From contig NZ_JAPYKH010000007.1 of the NCBI RefSeq assembly GCF_029623345.1, forward strand, positions 124,001 to 188,000: DNA of 64,000 nt, written 5' to 3'. The position numbers were made by a program, and so were the translations under genes. A model generated the notes under the pieces. That model ran no database searches. It was given only the letters and a program-made list of their open reading frames with translations, and had not been told where the DNA came from. Numbering within the stretch: the first letter of the stretch is position 1; every line of letters begins with the position of its first letter. This stretch comes from Sphingomonas phyllosphaerae. Lineage in GTDB: Bacteria; Pseudomonadota; Alphaproteobacteria; Sphingomonadales; Sphingomonadaceae. Positions 1 through 9,218 of this stretch are shown here, piece by piece.

Positions 1-338
1 ACGCGCGCGACGAGTTCGACGAGCGCAAAGGGCTTCGCCAGATAATCGTCTCCGCCCGCACGCAGGCCGCGGACGCGGTCGTCCAGGCTGCCGAGCGCGC
101 TCAATACCAGCGCCGGCGTTCGGCGGCCCTCTGCGCGCAGCCGTTCGATAACGTCGAGGCCTTCGCCATCGGGTAGTTGGCGATCGAGAATCAGCAGGTC
201 GACAGCGTCACCCCGGGCGACCGCTAGTCCTTCCGAAACAAGGATCCGATGCGTGACGGCATAACCATGGCCGGCCAGCTCGAGCGCGATCTCGTTCGCG
301 GTCCCCGCGTCGTCTTCGATGAGCAGGATGTGCGTCAC
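1..338 (-). CDS. Response regulator, receiver domain (partial, C-terminus outside window)
   Basis: The N-terminal ~112 residues of a two-component response regulator. The translation begins VTHILLIEDD and shows the acidic pair near the N-terminus, the phospho-acceptor Asp in LLILDRQLPDG at about residue 52, and the conserved Lys in DYLAKPF at about residue 102. A GTG start at 338 is used because no ATG, GTG or TTG lies in frame just upstream; a GGAAGG purine run lies directly before it, closer than a normal ribosome site. The output domain is cut off, but the receiver most resembles the OmpR/PhoB class. It is divergent from an outer-membrane channel/RND metal-efflux operon 127 bp away, the usual arrangement for CzcR/CusR-type control (inference). 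Confidence 0.85.
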   Translation of the reverse strand, partial: MTHILLIEDDAGTANEIALELAGHGYAVTHRILVSEGLAVARGDAVDLLILDRQLPDGEGLDVIERLRAEGRRTPALVLSALGSLDDRVRGLRAGGDDYLAKPFALVELVAR

Positions 339-371
339 CCTTCCGCTTCGCCACTTGCAACAGGCGCCGTC

Positions 372-389
372 AACTGAATAGCAGTTCAG
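372..389. promoter_or_regulatory. Nested inverted repeat between response regulator and efflux operon
   Basis: AACTG (372-376) and CAGTT (382-386) form a perfect 5-bp inverted repeat with a 5-bp spacer. A second, overlapping pair is CTGAA (374-378) with TTCAG (385-389). It lies in the 127-bp divergent region, so it is a candidate operator for the response regulator. The short arms make the assignment tentative. Confidence 0.35.
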
Positions 390-465
390 AGTGTGAACGG
401 GGATTTAGTCGACGTGAGCCCGATTGGGTGCATAGCGATGGTCGCTGTATCCCGGGAAAAGTCAC

Positions 466-1719
466 ATGCGAATTTGCCTTCTCGCGCTATTGCTGGCGGT
501 CGTCCCGACCGGGGCAGCGGCACAATCGACGGGCATGTCGCTCGATCGGCTGGCCCAGGATGTCGTTGCCAACAATCCCGAGCGGCAGTTCTACCAGCGC
601 CAGATCGAGACCGCTGGCGTCGAACGCACGGCAGCGGGCCGCTGGGCTGACCCGGAGGCGGTGGTCGAGTTCGGCCAGCGGCAGGCGTCGGACAGGATGA
701 CTGGCGCCACGCTCGGCGAAGGCACGACCTATGCCGTTTCCGTCGTCCAGCCGATCGAGTTTGGTGGGCGTATCGCCCTGCGGCGCGCGATCGCTGAACG
801 GCAGGTCGAGCTCGCGCGGACGGGCCTCCAGCAGTTCGACGCGACGCTCGCGGCGCGCGCACGGACACTTGGCTACGCGTTGTTTGCCGCCGACGAGAAG
901 GCAGCCGTGGCGCGGACCGTGGCACAGCGGATGCGCGAGCTCGCGCGGGTCATCGTGTCGCGTGATCCGGCAGGACCGGCACCGCGTCTGGAGGCAGCGT
1001 CGCTCCAAGGAGGCGCGATCAGCGCCGAACGCACTGCAGCGATGGCGGACGCTGAGGCCAATTCCGCGCTCTACGAGCTCAACCAGTTGCGCGGTGCGCC
1101 GTTTACAGCCCGCATCCGCATCATCCGGCCGGACATGAGCCTGCCTGAACTTGCTTCGGGGCAGGCCTTGGCCGAGCGAGCAAGCGCCAACAACTTCGAG
1201 CTGAAAGCGCTGCGCACCCAGTTCGAACAGCAGGGCCTGCGCGTCGATCTCGCACGCAAGGCGCGAATTCCAACGGTGAGCGTCGGCCCCTATTACGATC
1301 GCGCGCGCTCCGACATCCGCGAGACCAATTATGGTGCGCGACTGTCGACGACGATCCCGCTGTGGAACCGCCAGGCCGGCGAGGTCGCAGTCGAGCAGGG
1401 CAGGCAGGCGCAGGCGAATGCGACGCTGATCGAGGCCGAGCGCCGGATCGCGCGTGATGTCTTCGATCAGGCTGCGCAATATGAAGCCAAGCGGCAGGCA
1501 CTGGCGAAATGGGACGGCGCGTCGCCGCAGAGCTTCGCCAGCGCAGCAGAAGACGCGGATCGCAACTATCGGCTCGGCGCGATTCCGCTGACGACGTACA
1601 TGCAGATGCAGCAATCCTACGTTGACGCCACCAACGCGGTGCTCGACACTCGGCGGGAGGCGCTCGAGGCGCTGCTGCAGTTGCGCGCGCTCAATGGTGG
1701 CGATCCGCTCACACGATGA
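466..1719 (+). CDS. TolC/CzcC-family outer membrane efflux channel
   Basis: A 417-residue protein of normal CzcC/TolC length. A Sec signal peptide (MRICLLALLLAVVPTGAAAQ) is followed by two helical OEP repeats typical of trimeric outer-membrane factors. The first contains LAQDVVANNPERQFY; the second is around residues 220-410, with a long Ala/Arg/Gln-rich coiled segment and a C-terminal ALLQLRALNGG. The ATG at 466 has only a weak purine stretch (GGGAAAAG) upstream. Its stop overlaps the start of the RND pump by 4 bp (ATGA), so the two are translationally coupled. The periplasmic adaptor normally encoded between such genes is absent here. Confidence 0.85.
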   Translation: MRICLLALLLAVVPTGAAAQSTGMSLDRLAQDVVANNPERQFYQRQIETAGVERTAAGRWADPEAVVEFGQRQASDRMTGATLGEGTTYAVSVVQPIEFGGRIALRRAIAERQVELARTGLQQFDATLAARARTLGYALFAADEKAAVARTVAQRMRELARVIVSRDPAGPAPRLEAASLQGGAISAERTAAMADAEANSALYELNQLRGAPFTARIRIIRPDMSLPELASGQALAERASANNFELKALRTQFEQQGLRVDLARKARIPTVSVGPYYDRARSDIRETNYGARLSTTIPLWNRQAGEVAVEQGRQAQANATLIEAERRIARDVFDQAAQYEAKRQALAKWDGASPQSFASAAEDADRNYRLGAIPLTTYMQMQQSYVDATNAVLDTRREALEALLQLRALNGGDPLTR

Positions 1720-4700
1720 TGGGCTGGTTCCTCGACCTCGTCACGCGCCGCCGGCTGGCGGTGGCCGCGATCACCGCGGTCGTCGCCGCGGTCGGGATCT
1801 GGGCGTATGCGACGCTCAGGATCGATGCGATCCCCGACATCACCGGGGTGCAGGTGCAGGTCAACACGATGGTGCCTTCGCTGGCGCCTGAGGAGATCGA
1901 GCGGCTGGCGACGCTGCCGATCGAACGCGCGATGGCGGGACAGCCGGGGCTGACCGAAACGCGGGCGCTGACCAAGACGGGCTTGAGCCAGGTCACGCTC
2001 ATTTACGAGGACGGCACCGACCAGATGCGTGCGCGCCAGCTCGTGACCGAGCGGCTGAATGCGGTGCGCGACCAGCTGCCGCCCGGCGCCTCGCCGCAGC
2101 TCGCACCGATCACAACCGGGCTGGGCGAGATCTATTATTACACGCTCGAATGGAAGCGCCCGCCCCTGGGGATGACGGCGCAGCGGCAGCTGATGGAGCT
2201 GTACGAAGCACAGGAATATACCGTCCGACCGATGATGCGCGCCGTCACTGGGGTTGCGGACGTCAACACCAACGGCGGGCTGGAGGAGCAGTTCGTCGTC
2301 GAGCCTGATCCCGCCCGACTGACAATGCACGGCGTCACCGCGGCGGAACTGGCCGAAGCGGTGGGCAAGAACGTCGAGAATGCTGGCGGCGGCATCATTG
2401 CGCGTGGCGCTGAGCGGTTCACGGTCCTGACCAACGGGCGCGTGACGAACGCGACCGAGATCGGCGCGATCCCGGTCAAGTTCGCGGGCGGCGTGATGCC
2501 GCTTCAAGTCCGCGACCTGGCGAAGGTCGTCATCGGTGCGGCACCCCGACAGGGGGCGGCCACGCAGAGCGGTCGCGAGACCGTCTTGGGCACCGTGATG
2601 ATGCTCGTTGGGCAGAACAGCCGCGAGGTCGCGCTCCGGGTGCACGATGCGCTGCCCGACGTGCAGGCGGCGCTCCCCAGGGGCATGGTGATCGACCAGC
2701 AATACAGCCGCGCTGACCTGGTCGATCGGACCATATCGACGGTCGAGCACAATCTAGGCGTAGGCGCGCTGCTCGTCGCGCTCGTGCTGCTGGGGGTGAT
2801 GGGTAACTGGCGCGCGGCGCTGATCGTGACGCTGGTCATCCCGCTCGCCTTCCTCGTTACCGTCTCAGGAATGAATGCAGCGGGCGTGTCGGGCAACCTG
2901 ATGAGTTTGGGTGCGCTCGATTTCGGGCTGATCGTCGATGGCTCGATCGTGGTGGTAGAGAACAGCCTGCGGCTGCTCGCCAACCGGCGGCGCGACAAGG
3001 AAGAGGACCTGACGCCGGAGGAGCGCCGCGAGACGGTCGCGCATGCCGCGCGCATGGTCGCACGCCCGACGATGTTCGGCATCGCGATCATCGCGCTGGT
3101 CTACGTCCCCGTTCTCAGCCTGGGCGGGGTGGAGGGCAAGCTGTTCCAGCCGATGGCGCAGGCGGTGATGCTCGCGATCCTAGCCGGACTGGTATGGACC
3201 TTCACCCTTGTGCCGATGCTGTCCGCCTGGCTTCTGCGGGCGCCGGCGAGCGACAAGGAGGATGGCCGGCAAAAGGGCCTGATCGGCTATGCCGAGCGCG
3301 GGTATGCGCCGGTCCTGGAACGCGCGGTCGCGCATCCGTGGTTGCTGATAATCGGCGCGCTGGCCTTGCTCGCCGTCACGTTCGGCGTCTTCAAGACGCT
3401 CGGCTCGCAGTTCACGCCGCAGCTCGACGAGGGGGCGATAACCGCAATGGTCTATCGCCCGGTCGGCATGTCGCTCGAACGCAGCCTGGCGATCGAACAG
3501 GAGACCGAGCGGCAAATCCGGCGACACTTCCCGCAGGTGACGCACACCTTCTCGCGTATCGGCACCAGTGAGGTCGCGACCGATCCGATGCCGCCCAACG
3601 AAAATGACCTCTATATCTTCTACGCACCCGAGAAGGATTGGCCGAGCGGCGACGGTAAGCCGAAGACCAAGGACGAGCTGGTCGAGGGTATCCGTAAGAT
3701 CGGCGAGCAGGTCTATCACGGTCAGACGTTCGAATTCGCGCAGCCTATCGAAATGCGGTTTAACGAAATGTTGGAAGGCGTCCGCGCTGACGTGTCGGTC
3801 AAAGTCTTTGGCGAAGACTACGACGTTCTCGAACGCGCCGCCCAACAGGCCAAGGCGATCCTTGAGAAGCAGGACGGCACCGAAAGCGTGGAGTTCGAGA
3901 CCGCGGGCCGCCCGAAAAGCATCGTCGTAGAGCTCGACCACGCCGCTCTGCTGCGCCTTGGGCTCAGCACGATGGAGGTCAACAGGGCGATCACCGATGC
4001 GATCGCCGGCGCCGAAGTCGGCTTCATTCCTCATGGCGAGGCGCGCCATGCCATCGTCGTTCGGATGAACGAGGGGCTGCGCGCCAACCCTGCCGCGATC
4101 CTCGCGCTTCCCTTGCGCGTTGGCGACCATGGCATGGTCCCATTATCACGCGTTGCGCGACTTCGTGAAACGCGCAAGGTCGAGCCGATCCTGCATGACA
4201 GTGGCAAGCGTCGCGCGGCACTGATGGTCAACCTGAAGACCAGCGATCTTGCCGGTTACGTCGCAAACGCGCGCGCTGCTGTCAGCCGGGGGGTCAAGCT
4301 GCCACAGGGCTACCGGATTGAATTCGGCGGCCAGTTCCACCAGCTCGAGGCGGCGCAGAAGCGCCTGTCGATCGTCGTGCCCGCCGCACTGCTGCTCATC
4401 TTCTTGCTCGTCTATGCGGCGCTTGGCAGCGTGAAGGAGGCGGCGATCGTCTATACAGGTATCCCCTTCGCGGTGACCGGGGGCGTGCTGGCGTTGTGGC
4501 TGCGCGGCATGCCGTTCTCTATTACCGCCGCGATCGGTTTCATCGCGCTGTCGGGCATCGCGATGCTTAACGGCCTCGTGCTGATCGATCACATCAATTC
4601 GCTGCGTGACGGACGCGAGGGTGATGCGCTGCCGGTTGACGAAGCGGTGCGGCAGGGCGCGCGCGATCGGCTGCGCCCGGTTCTATCGACCGCGCTCGTC

Positions 4701-4886
4701 GCTGCCATCGGGTTCGTGCCGATGGCAATCGCAAGCGGGGCGGGGGCGGAGGTGCAACGCCCGCTTGCGACCGTCGTGATCGGCGGGATCGTCACTTCGA
4801 CGATCCTGACGCTGCTACTACTGCCCAGCCTTTACCGCCTGATCGCTGGACGAAATGCATTCGCGGAAAAGGAAGCAAGCGCATGA
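1716..4886 (+). CDS. Heavy-metal efflux RND transporter, CzcA family
   Basis: Inner-membrane proton/metal antiporter of 1056 residues, the usual HME-RND length. The diagnostic TM4 motif DFGLIVDGSIVVVEN lies near residues 402-416, carrying the two Asp and one Glu that mark divalent-cation (Zn/Co/Cd/Ni type) HME pumps rather than the Cu/Ag CusA subtype. Duplicated membrane halves flank two large periplasmic loops, including the VTHTFSRIGTSEVATDPMPP stretch typical of CzcA. Coupled by ATGA overlaps to the channel upstream and the PAP2 gene downstream. No membrane-fusion (CzcB) gene is present in the operon, which is unusual because tripartite function requires one. Exact metal not predictable. 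Confidence 0.9.
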   Translation: MMGWFLDLVTRRRLAVAAITAVVAAVGIWAYATLRIDAIPDITGVQVQVNTMVPSLAPEEIERLATLPIERAMAGQPGLTETRALTKTGLSQVTLIYEDGTDQMRARQLVTERLNAVRDQLPPGASPQLAPITTGLGEIYYYTLEWKRPPLGMTAQRQLMELYEAQEYTVRPMMRAVTGVADVNTNGGLEEQFVVEPDPARLTMHGVTAAELAEAVGKNVENAGGGIIARGAERFTVLTNGRVTNATEIGAIPVKFAGGVMPLQVRDLAKVVIGAAPRQGAATQSGRETVLGTVMMLVGQNSREVALRVHDALPDVQAALPRGMVIDQQYSRADLVDRTISTVEHNLGVGALLVALVLLGVMGNWRAALIVTLVIPLAFLVTVSGMNAAGVSGNLMSLGALDFGLIVDGSIVVVENSLRLLANRRRDKEEDLTPEERRETVAHAARMVARPTMFGIAIIALVYVPVLSLGGVEGKLFQPMAQAVMLAILAGLVWTFTLVPMLSAWLLRAPASDKEDGRQKGLIGYAERGYAPVLERAVAHPWLLIIGALALLAVTFGVFKTLGSQFTPQLDEGAITAMVYRPVGMSLERSLAIEQETERQIRRHFPQVTHTFSRIGTSEVATDPMPPNENDLYIFYAPEKDWPSGDGKPKTKDELVEGIRKIGEQVYHGQTFEFAQPIEMRFNEMLEGVRADVSVKVFGEDYDVLERAAQQAKAILEKQDGTESVEFETAGRPKSIVVELDHAALLRLGLSTMEVNRAITDAIAGAEVGFIPHGEARHAIVVRMNEGLRANPAAILALPLRVGDHGMVPLSRVARLRETRKVEPILHDSGKRRAALMVNLKTSDLAGYVANARAAVSRGVKLPQGYRIEFGGQFHQLEAAQKRLSIVVPAALLLIFLLVYAALGSVKEAAIVYTGIPFAVTGGVLALWLRGMPFSITAAIGFIALSGIAMLNGLVLIDHINSLRDGREGDALPVDEAVRQGARDRLRPVLSTALVAAIGFVPMAIASGAGAEVQRPLATVVIGGIVTSTILTLLLLPSLYRLIAGRNAFAEKEASA

Positions 4887-5425
4887 CGCGATACCAGCAG
4901 GCGGTACTGATAGCGGGACTGACCGTTGCCGTTCCGTCGCCGGCTGCCGCCGGTAGTCACGACTGGTCTAAGGCGAGCAGCGTAGGGCGCGACCTGCTGG
5001 TTGGAGCGGCATTGGGCGTTCCCGCAGTCCAGGGTGATTGGGGCGGTGATCTGCAGGCTGGGACGAGTTTGCTGGCCGCGGGTGGCACAACCTTCGTGTT
5101 GAAGGAACTGATCCATGAACGCCGCCCGGATGGCAGCGACAACAAGAGCTTTCCATCGGGCCATACGTCGGTGTCGTTTGCTGCGGCGGCCACCCTGGAG
5201 AAGCGGTACGGGTGGAAGGCTGGGCTCCCGGCGCTTGGGTTGGCGAGCGTTGTTGGGCTGGCGCGGGTTCAGGCGGACAAGCATTACGTCCACGATGTCT
5301 TAGCTGGCGCTGCGATCGGCAGCATCAGCGGGCTTCTTCTGACCAACCGTCATGACGGTCGCGTTAGGCTGACGCCGTGGTCGGCGCATGATGGCGGGGG
5401 GATAGACGTGGCACTGCGTTTCTGA
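4883..5425 (+). CDS. PAP2-superfamily phosphatase, exported
   Basis: A 180-residue protein with an N-terminal signal segment ending near AAAG and the three PAP2 motifs: KELIHERRP (about residue 73), FPSGHTS (about 91) and ADKHYVHDVLAG (about 132). These carry the expected phosphatase His and Asp residues. It is likely a periplasmic or membrane-associated lipid or undecaprenyl phosphatase; the substrate is unknown. The start overlaps the pump stop (ATGA), so it is the third gene of the efflux operon. PAP2 genes beside metal RND operons are seen in other alphaproteobacteria, but their link to metal resistance is unclear. Confidence 0.85.
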   Translation: MTRYQQAVLIAGLTVAVPSPAAAGSHDWSKASSVGRDLLVGAALGVPAVQGDWGGDLQAGTSLLAAGGTTFVLKELIHERRPDGSDNKSFPSGHTSVSFAAAATLEKRYGWKAGLPALGLASVVGLARVQADKHYVHDVLAGAAIGSISGLLLTNRHDGRVRLTPWSAHDGGGIDVALRF

Positions 5426-5532
5426 AGAGCTGCTCTCATCTTATGTCGCGCTATTGACGCTTGCCACTAAACTTAAGTTTACGAGCCAGTGCCGCATGGA
5501 CCAGCTCCTCCGCGAATTGCGACCGGCGGAGC

Positions 5533-5769
5533 TCACAACGATGACACCTGCCTCCAGTCAGCTTGTGACGGTCCGCTTACGCCGGAACAAAGCCGATCGC
5601 GCAGTTCCGTGAAACGGAGGGCGCCAGCATGTACCTGTCCCGCGAGTTCGCGCAGGTCGGCGCCGCGCAGGAACGAAGCGAGGGTGCCCAGCCCAACACC
5701 GCCGCATGCGATGGCACCCGCGAGCCAGTCCTGCTTGCGGCGAACTGCTCGCTGCTCTTGCTGAGGCCG
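5533..5769 (-). pseudogene. Possible relic of a membrane-segment protein (no start)
   Basis: A 78-codon open reading frame on the minus strand, bounded upstream by a stop at 5770-5772 and with no start codon. It reads RRKQDWLAGAIACGGVGLG followed by a hydrophobic segment, then LRELAGQVHAGALRF. A basic start, one membrane helix and an amphipathic tail look like the C-terminal part of small conjugation-associated DUF6118-like proteins, but this resemblance is from memory and weak. It overlaps the PAS relic on the other strand, so at most one reading is the original code at 5706-5769. Confidence 0.25.
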
Positions 5770-5963
5770 TCAGCCAGCTCGTCGAGCCGATAGCCTGTAT
5801 AAGCTCAACATCCTGCGATTATCAGATGGAAGCCGAGCTGCCTGTCCCCGACGGCCGCACCAAGCTCGTCATCCTCGCGGGGCAACCAATCGAAATCGGC
5901 GACGACAGATGCATGCTGTTCACCTTCGCGGACCTCGAGCGGCGCCGAACGGTGATGCCCTGA
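5706..5963 (+). pseudogene. Decayed PAS-domain fragment
   Basis: The last ~55 residues read as the end of a PAS fold: LPVPDGRTKLVILAGQPIEI, then CMLFTFADLERRR, where the usual sensory proteins continue with a DLTERK-like linker into another domain. Here a stop follows four residues later. The N-terminal ~30 residues look non-native. No clear ribosome site precedes the ATG, and the frame is open only from 5613. It is best read as a remnant of a PAS-containing regulator, lying tail-to-tail with a PAS-GGDEF-EAL gene whose stop is 10 bp away. Confidence 0.35.
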
Positions 5964-5972
5964 ACGAGCTTG

Positions 5973-8135
5973 CTAGCAGGCGCGGCGGCGCACTGATGCC
6001 GCGGCGAGCAGCGCCTCAGCTTCATGTGCAGGCATGGGCCTCCCGAATAGATACCCTTGCGCGTAACCACAGTTCTGCTCGCGCAGGTAGGCCGCCTGCT
6101 CGGGCGTCTCCACGCCCTCAGCGACTACGGCAATCCCGAGCTGGTTCGCCAGACCCAGAACCGCGTTGACGATGGCGGCGTCGCCTGGATCTGTCAGGAG
6201 GTCAGCGACGAAGCTGCGATCGATCTTGATGACGTCGACCGGGAACTCCCGCAGGTGCTTGAGTGAGGCGTATCCGGTGCCGAAGTCGTCAAGCGCTACC
6301 GTCACGCCGGCGTCGTGGAAAGCGGCCAGCGTGTCGCCGACGCTGTCCGCTCCTCGGCCGAGGAACACGGTCTCGGTGACCTCGAGCTCGAGGAGTTCGG
6401 CGGACAAGTCGTAGCGACCCAGCTGCCGCATGATGCGGTCGAACAGATCGTCGCGGCGGAATTCGGCAGGGGACAGGTTGACCGCCACGCGGGTGAGCAC
6501 CAGTCCGGAGTCGCGCCAGCGTGCGAGATCGGCGCAGACCCGCTCGAGCATCCGCTCGCCCAGCGAGATTGCCGCGGCGAGATCGTCGAAGGCGGCCGCG
6601 ATCGTGTCAGGCCCCTGGATGCCCAAGGTGTCGTGCCGCCAACGCAGCAGCGCCTCGAAACCCGACAAGGCGCCGTCGCTCAACCTGACCTTGGGTTGGT
6701 AGAACGGCATGACGCGATCGTCGCGAGCGATCATCCGCGCCACTGAGAGCATCGACGTACGACGCTGCATGCTCGCGCGCATGTCCGGTCGGAAGCGCGA
6801 GAGTTCGCCCCGGGCGCTCGCTTTGCCGGAGTAGAGCGCGAGGTCAGCCGCCTTCAGCAGATCACGCGCGCCGCGCCCATCCTGCGGGCAGAAGGCCATT
6901 CCCGCCGTCGCTTGGCAGTCGAGGGTGAGGGAGTCGGTCGCAACGGGCGCACGAAGCGCGCGCAGGGCGGCGCGAAGACGGTTCTCCGCAGCCTCTTGTG
7001 ACGGCGTCTCGAAGATCGCCGCAAATTCGTCGCCGCCGAGGCGCGACACGACGGTGTCGTCACCCAAGGCCTCAAGAAGCCGCTCGGCGACGGTCCTGAG
7101 AAGCAGGTCGCCGGCGTCATGCCCGGCCGTGTCGTTGGTCTCCTTCAGATGATCGACGTCGACAAGCGCGAGCGTGAGCACCGCGTCGGCCGACCGATCG
7201 GCTCGTTCAATGGCGTGCTCAAGGAGGCTGTTGAAAGCGGCTCGGTTGATAAGCCCAGTCAAGGGATCGTGCTCGGCCGCCCATCGCACACGCTGCTCGG
7301 TGGTGAGCTGCTCGGTGACGTCGCGGATGGTGACGAGGACGCGCTCTATCCGACCATTCGCTGCTTTCACGCGCCAACCACTGGTCTGCATCCAGCGAAG
7401 GGCGCCGTCGTTGGCCCGGTGGATGCGGACCGTCAGCTCGAAGCGGGGGTGCACGTCGCCATGGCTGATCGAGTCGACGAGCTGCTGCAGGATGGATCGA
7501 TCCTCCGGAACGACCAGGGCGAGGGCGATGGCAGGCTCCGCCGGCACCTCGGGAGCGAGCCCGAGCATGGCACGGAACACGTCTGACCACAGGCGCTTGC
7601 CGAGCAGGACGTCATAGTCCCAGATGCCGATGCCTGCCGCCTCCGCTGCCAAGCGGAAGCGTTCCTCGCTCGCTTGCAGGGCTGTCTCGGCTTGTTTCCG
7701 ATCATTGATGTCTTCGAGCGTGCCGAACCAGCCGAGTACCGTGCCCGAACGATCCACGCGTGGTGAGGCACACGAGCGGAACCAGCGATAGCCGTTTGGT
7801 GTGCGCAATCGGTAATCGACGTCGATCGACGAGGTAGATTCGAGCGCGAGACGCCATTCGCGGAGCGTCGGTTCGACGTCGTCTAGATGCAGCGCGTCAA
7901 GCCAGCCGCTGCCCAGCGCCTCCGCGAGATCAATGCCGGTGACTTCTGTCCATCGGGCGCTGGCGGTCCGAATGGCGCCGCTCGCGTCAGCGCTCCAGCT
8001 GATATGCCGGGCCATCTCGACGCTGGTGCGGTAGTGATCTGCCTCTTGCTGAGCGGCGGCAAGCGCGTCCAGCACAGACGCGGAGGCTGTGGTAGGCCTC
8101 GAGGCGAGGTCGTGCTTCACATCTGACCGCCGCAT
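5973..8135 (-). CDS. PAS-PAS-GGDEF-EAL cyclic-di-GMP signalling protein
   Basis: A 720-residue cytosolic protein without membrane segments. It has two PAS domains (roughly 30-150 and 155-275, each ending in a conserved linker such as TLEDINDRKQAE), a GGDEF domain with intact RLGGDEF at about residue 365, and a C-terminal EAL domain. The EAL catalytic set is complete: FEALLRW, NLSPAEF, ELEVTET, ALDDFGTG, IKIDRSF and AEGVET. The inhibitory RxxD site just before GGDEF reads LGDD, so product inhibition is probably lost. Dual cyclase/phosphodiesterase potential is therefore intact. It would tune motility/biofilm in response to whatever its PAS domains bind; ligand unknown. Confidence 0.93.
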   Translation of the reverse strand: MRRSDVKHDLASRPTTASASVLDALAAAQQEADHYRTSVEMARHISWSADASGAIRTASARWTEVTGIDLAEALGSGWLDALHLDDVEPTLREWRLALESTSSIDVDYRLRTPNGYRWFRSCASPRVDRSGTVLGWFGTLEDINDRKQAETALQASEERFRLAAEAAGIGIWDYDVLLGKRLWSDVFRAMLGLAPEVPAEPAIALALVVPEDRSILQQLVDSISHGDVHPRFELTVRIHRANDGALRWMQTSGWRVKAANGRIERVLVTIRDVTEQLTTEQRVRWAAEHDPLTGLINRAAFNSLLEHAIERADRSADAVLTLALVDVDHLKETNDTAGHDAGDLLLRTVAERLLEALGDDTVVSRLGGDEFAAIFETPSQEAAENRLRAALRALRAPVATDSLTLDCQATAGMAFCPQDGRGARDLLKAADLALYSGKASARGELSRFRPDMRASMQRRTSMLSVARMIARDDRVMPFYQPKVRLSDGALSGFEALLRWRHDTLGIQGPDTIAAAFDDLAAAISLGERMLERVCADLARWRDSGLVLTRVAVNLSPAEFRRDDLFDRIMRQLGRYDLSAELLELEVTETVFLGRGADSVGDTLAAFHDAGVTVALDDFGTGYASLKHLREFPVDVIKIDRSFVADLLTDPGDAAIVNAVLGLANQLGIAVVAEGVETPEQAAYLREQNCGYAQGYLFGRPMPAHEAEALLAAASVRRRAC

Positions 8136-8456
8136 CCAACCAGCTTTCCAGCCCGCCTTACCCTGTCCAGCCCGCCAGCGATCGCTGAGTAGCCCTGAAG
8201 AAAACTATAGATAGCAACCCTTTAGCCTTGGTTAGCACAAGCCAGGCGAGTGATGAAATGCACCCGAACCGTTAGACATTGGTCTAGCGTGATCCCGCTT
8301 GTGAGGCGATCAAGGGCACCGGCGCCTGAGAGGGCGGCATGTGTCCGGGCTTGACCGCATGGGCAGCCTCGCGACGCGCCCGGCCGCCTTGAGATAAGCG
8401 GGCGACCGAAGTTAAGGAACGGGCAAAGCACCCGCAGCGACCGCTGTTGGGTCAGG
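8136..8456. other. Gene-free interval upstream of the GGDEF-EAL gene
   Basis: This 321-bp region holds the promoter side of the minus-strand GGDEF-EAL gene and the 3' end region of the YdeI-like gene. The part nearest the GGDEF-EAL gene (about 8200-8290) is AT-richer than its surroundings, with CTATAG elements. I could not assign a convincing -35/-10 pair, and the 83-codon minus-strand frame inside has no homology signal. Confidence 0.5.
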
Positions 8457-9035
8457 TCAGTGAAAGCGCTCACCGCGCGCGAGCTGCGCGAGGATCTGCT
8501 GCATCCTGCGAGCCCGGGTTCCCGGCCGCTCGGCTGTCTGGAGTCGGTAGTAGATTGGGTAGAGGTTCTTGCGGTCGAGGGTGCGGAAGAACGCTTCCGC
8601 CTCCGGAAAGGCCGCTAGCGCGTCCAGGAAATCCTGCGGGATGACCATCGTGGCCGAGCCCTCATAGGCAGTCTCCCAACGTCCCTCTGTACGCGCGGCC
8701 TCGACATGGGCGAACCCGGCCGGCGTTATGCGACCTTCAGCTATCAGCCGCTCGGCATGATCACGGTTCCTGGCGGACCAATTGGATCCTGGCCGGCGTG
8801 GCGTGAGGCGCTGAAGGTACGAGCGCTCGTCCGCGGATCTCTTTAGGCCGTCGATCCAGCCGAAGCGGATCGCCTCCACGACGCAGTCGGTCCACGTAAC
8901 GGACCGCTGTCCGGTGCCCTCCTTGTAGATGCGCACCCATAGTTCTGCGTTGGTGGCGTGGTGCTCGACAAGCCAGTCGGCGAGATCCTCAGGGGTCTCG
9001 AATGCGATGGCCTCGGTTTGAGGGAGCGGCATCAC
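8457..9035 (-). CDS. YdeI/OmpD-associated family protein
   Basis: A 192-residue soluble protein matching the YdeI/OmpD-associated (OmdA) family: an N-terminal alpha/beta domain with EDLADWLVEHHATNAELWVRI, then VEAIRFGWIDGLKRSADE, SYLQRLTPRRPGSNWSARN, and a C-terminal helical IYYRLQTAERPGTRARR segment. Length is normal for the family. Members are linked to peptide or bacteriocin protection and envelope stress, but the biochemical role is unknown. It is a single-gene unit; the sequence around the start gives no strong ribosome site. Confidence 0.8.
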   Translation of the reverse strand: MMPLPQTEAIAFETPEDLADWLVEHHATNAELWVRIYKEGTGQRSVTWTDCVVEAIRFGWIDGLKRSADERSYLQRLTPRRPGSNWSARNRDHAERLIAEGRITPAGFAHVEAARTEGRWETAYEGSATMVIPQDFLDALAAFPEAEAFFRTLDRKNLYPIYYRLQTAERPGTRARRMQQILAQLARGERFH

Positions 9036-9185
9036 TTGAAGCTAACGAAGGACGGTCCCGCTGAGAAGCGGCGCGTCTCCGCCTTCGGCTAATGCGCCCG
9101 TGGCACGAGGGAGAGGGGGCGCACGCACCCAAGCCGGACCTCTGCGGGTGACCGAACGTTTCGCTCGCAAGACTGAGGTTAAAAC

Positions 9186-9214
9186 TTGACTGAAGCGATC
9201 ATGCTGTGCATAGT
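9186..9214 (+). promoter_or_regulatory. Sigma-70-type promoter for SRPBCC-ArsR operon
   Basis: TTGACT (9186-9191) and CATAGT (9209-9214) are separated by exactly 17 bp, placing a transcription start near 9220. It directly precedes the inverted repeat at 9219-9236 and the SRPBCC gene. Agreement with consensus and spacing are good for this high-GC genome. Confidence 0.6.
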
Positions 9215-9218
9215 GAAG

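Noticed and set aside
8222..8473. 83-codon minus-strand frame
   Set aside because: No family motif, no ribosome site, and it overlaps the end of the YdeI-like gene.
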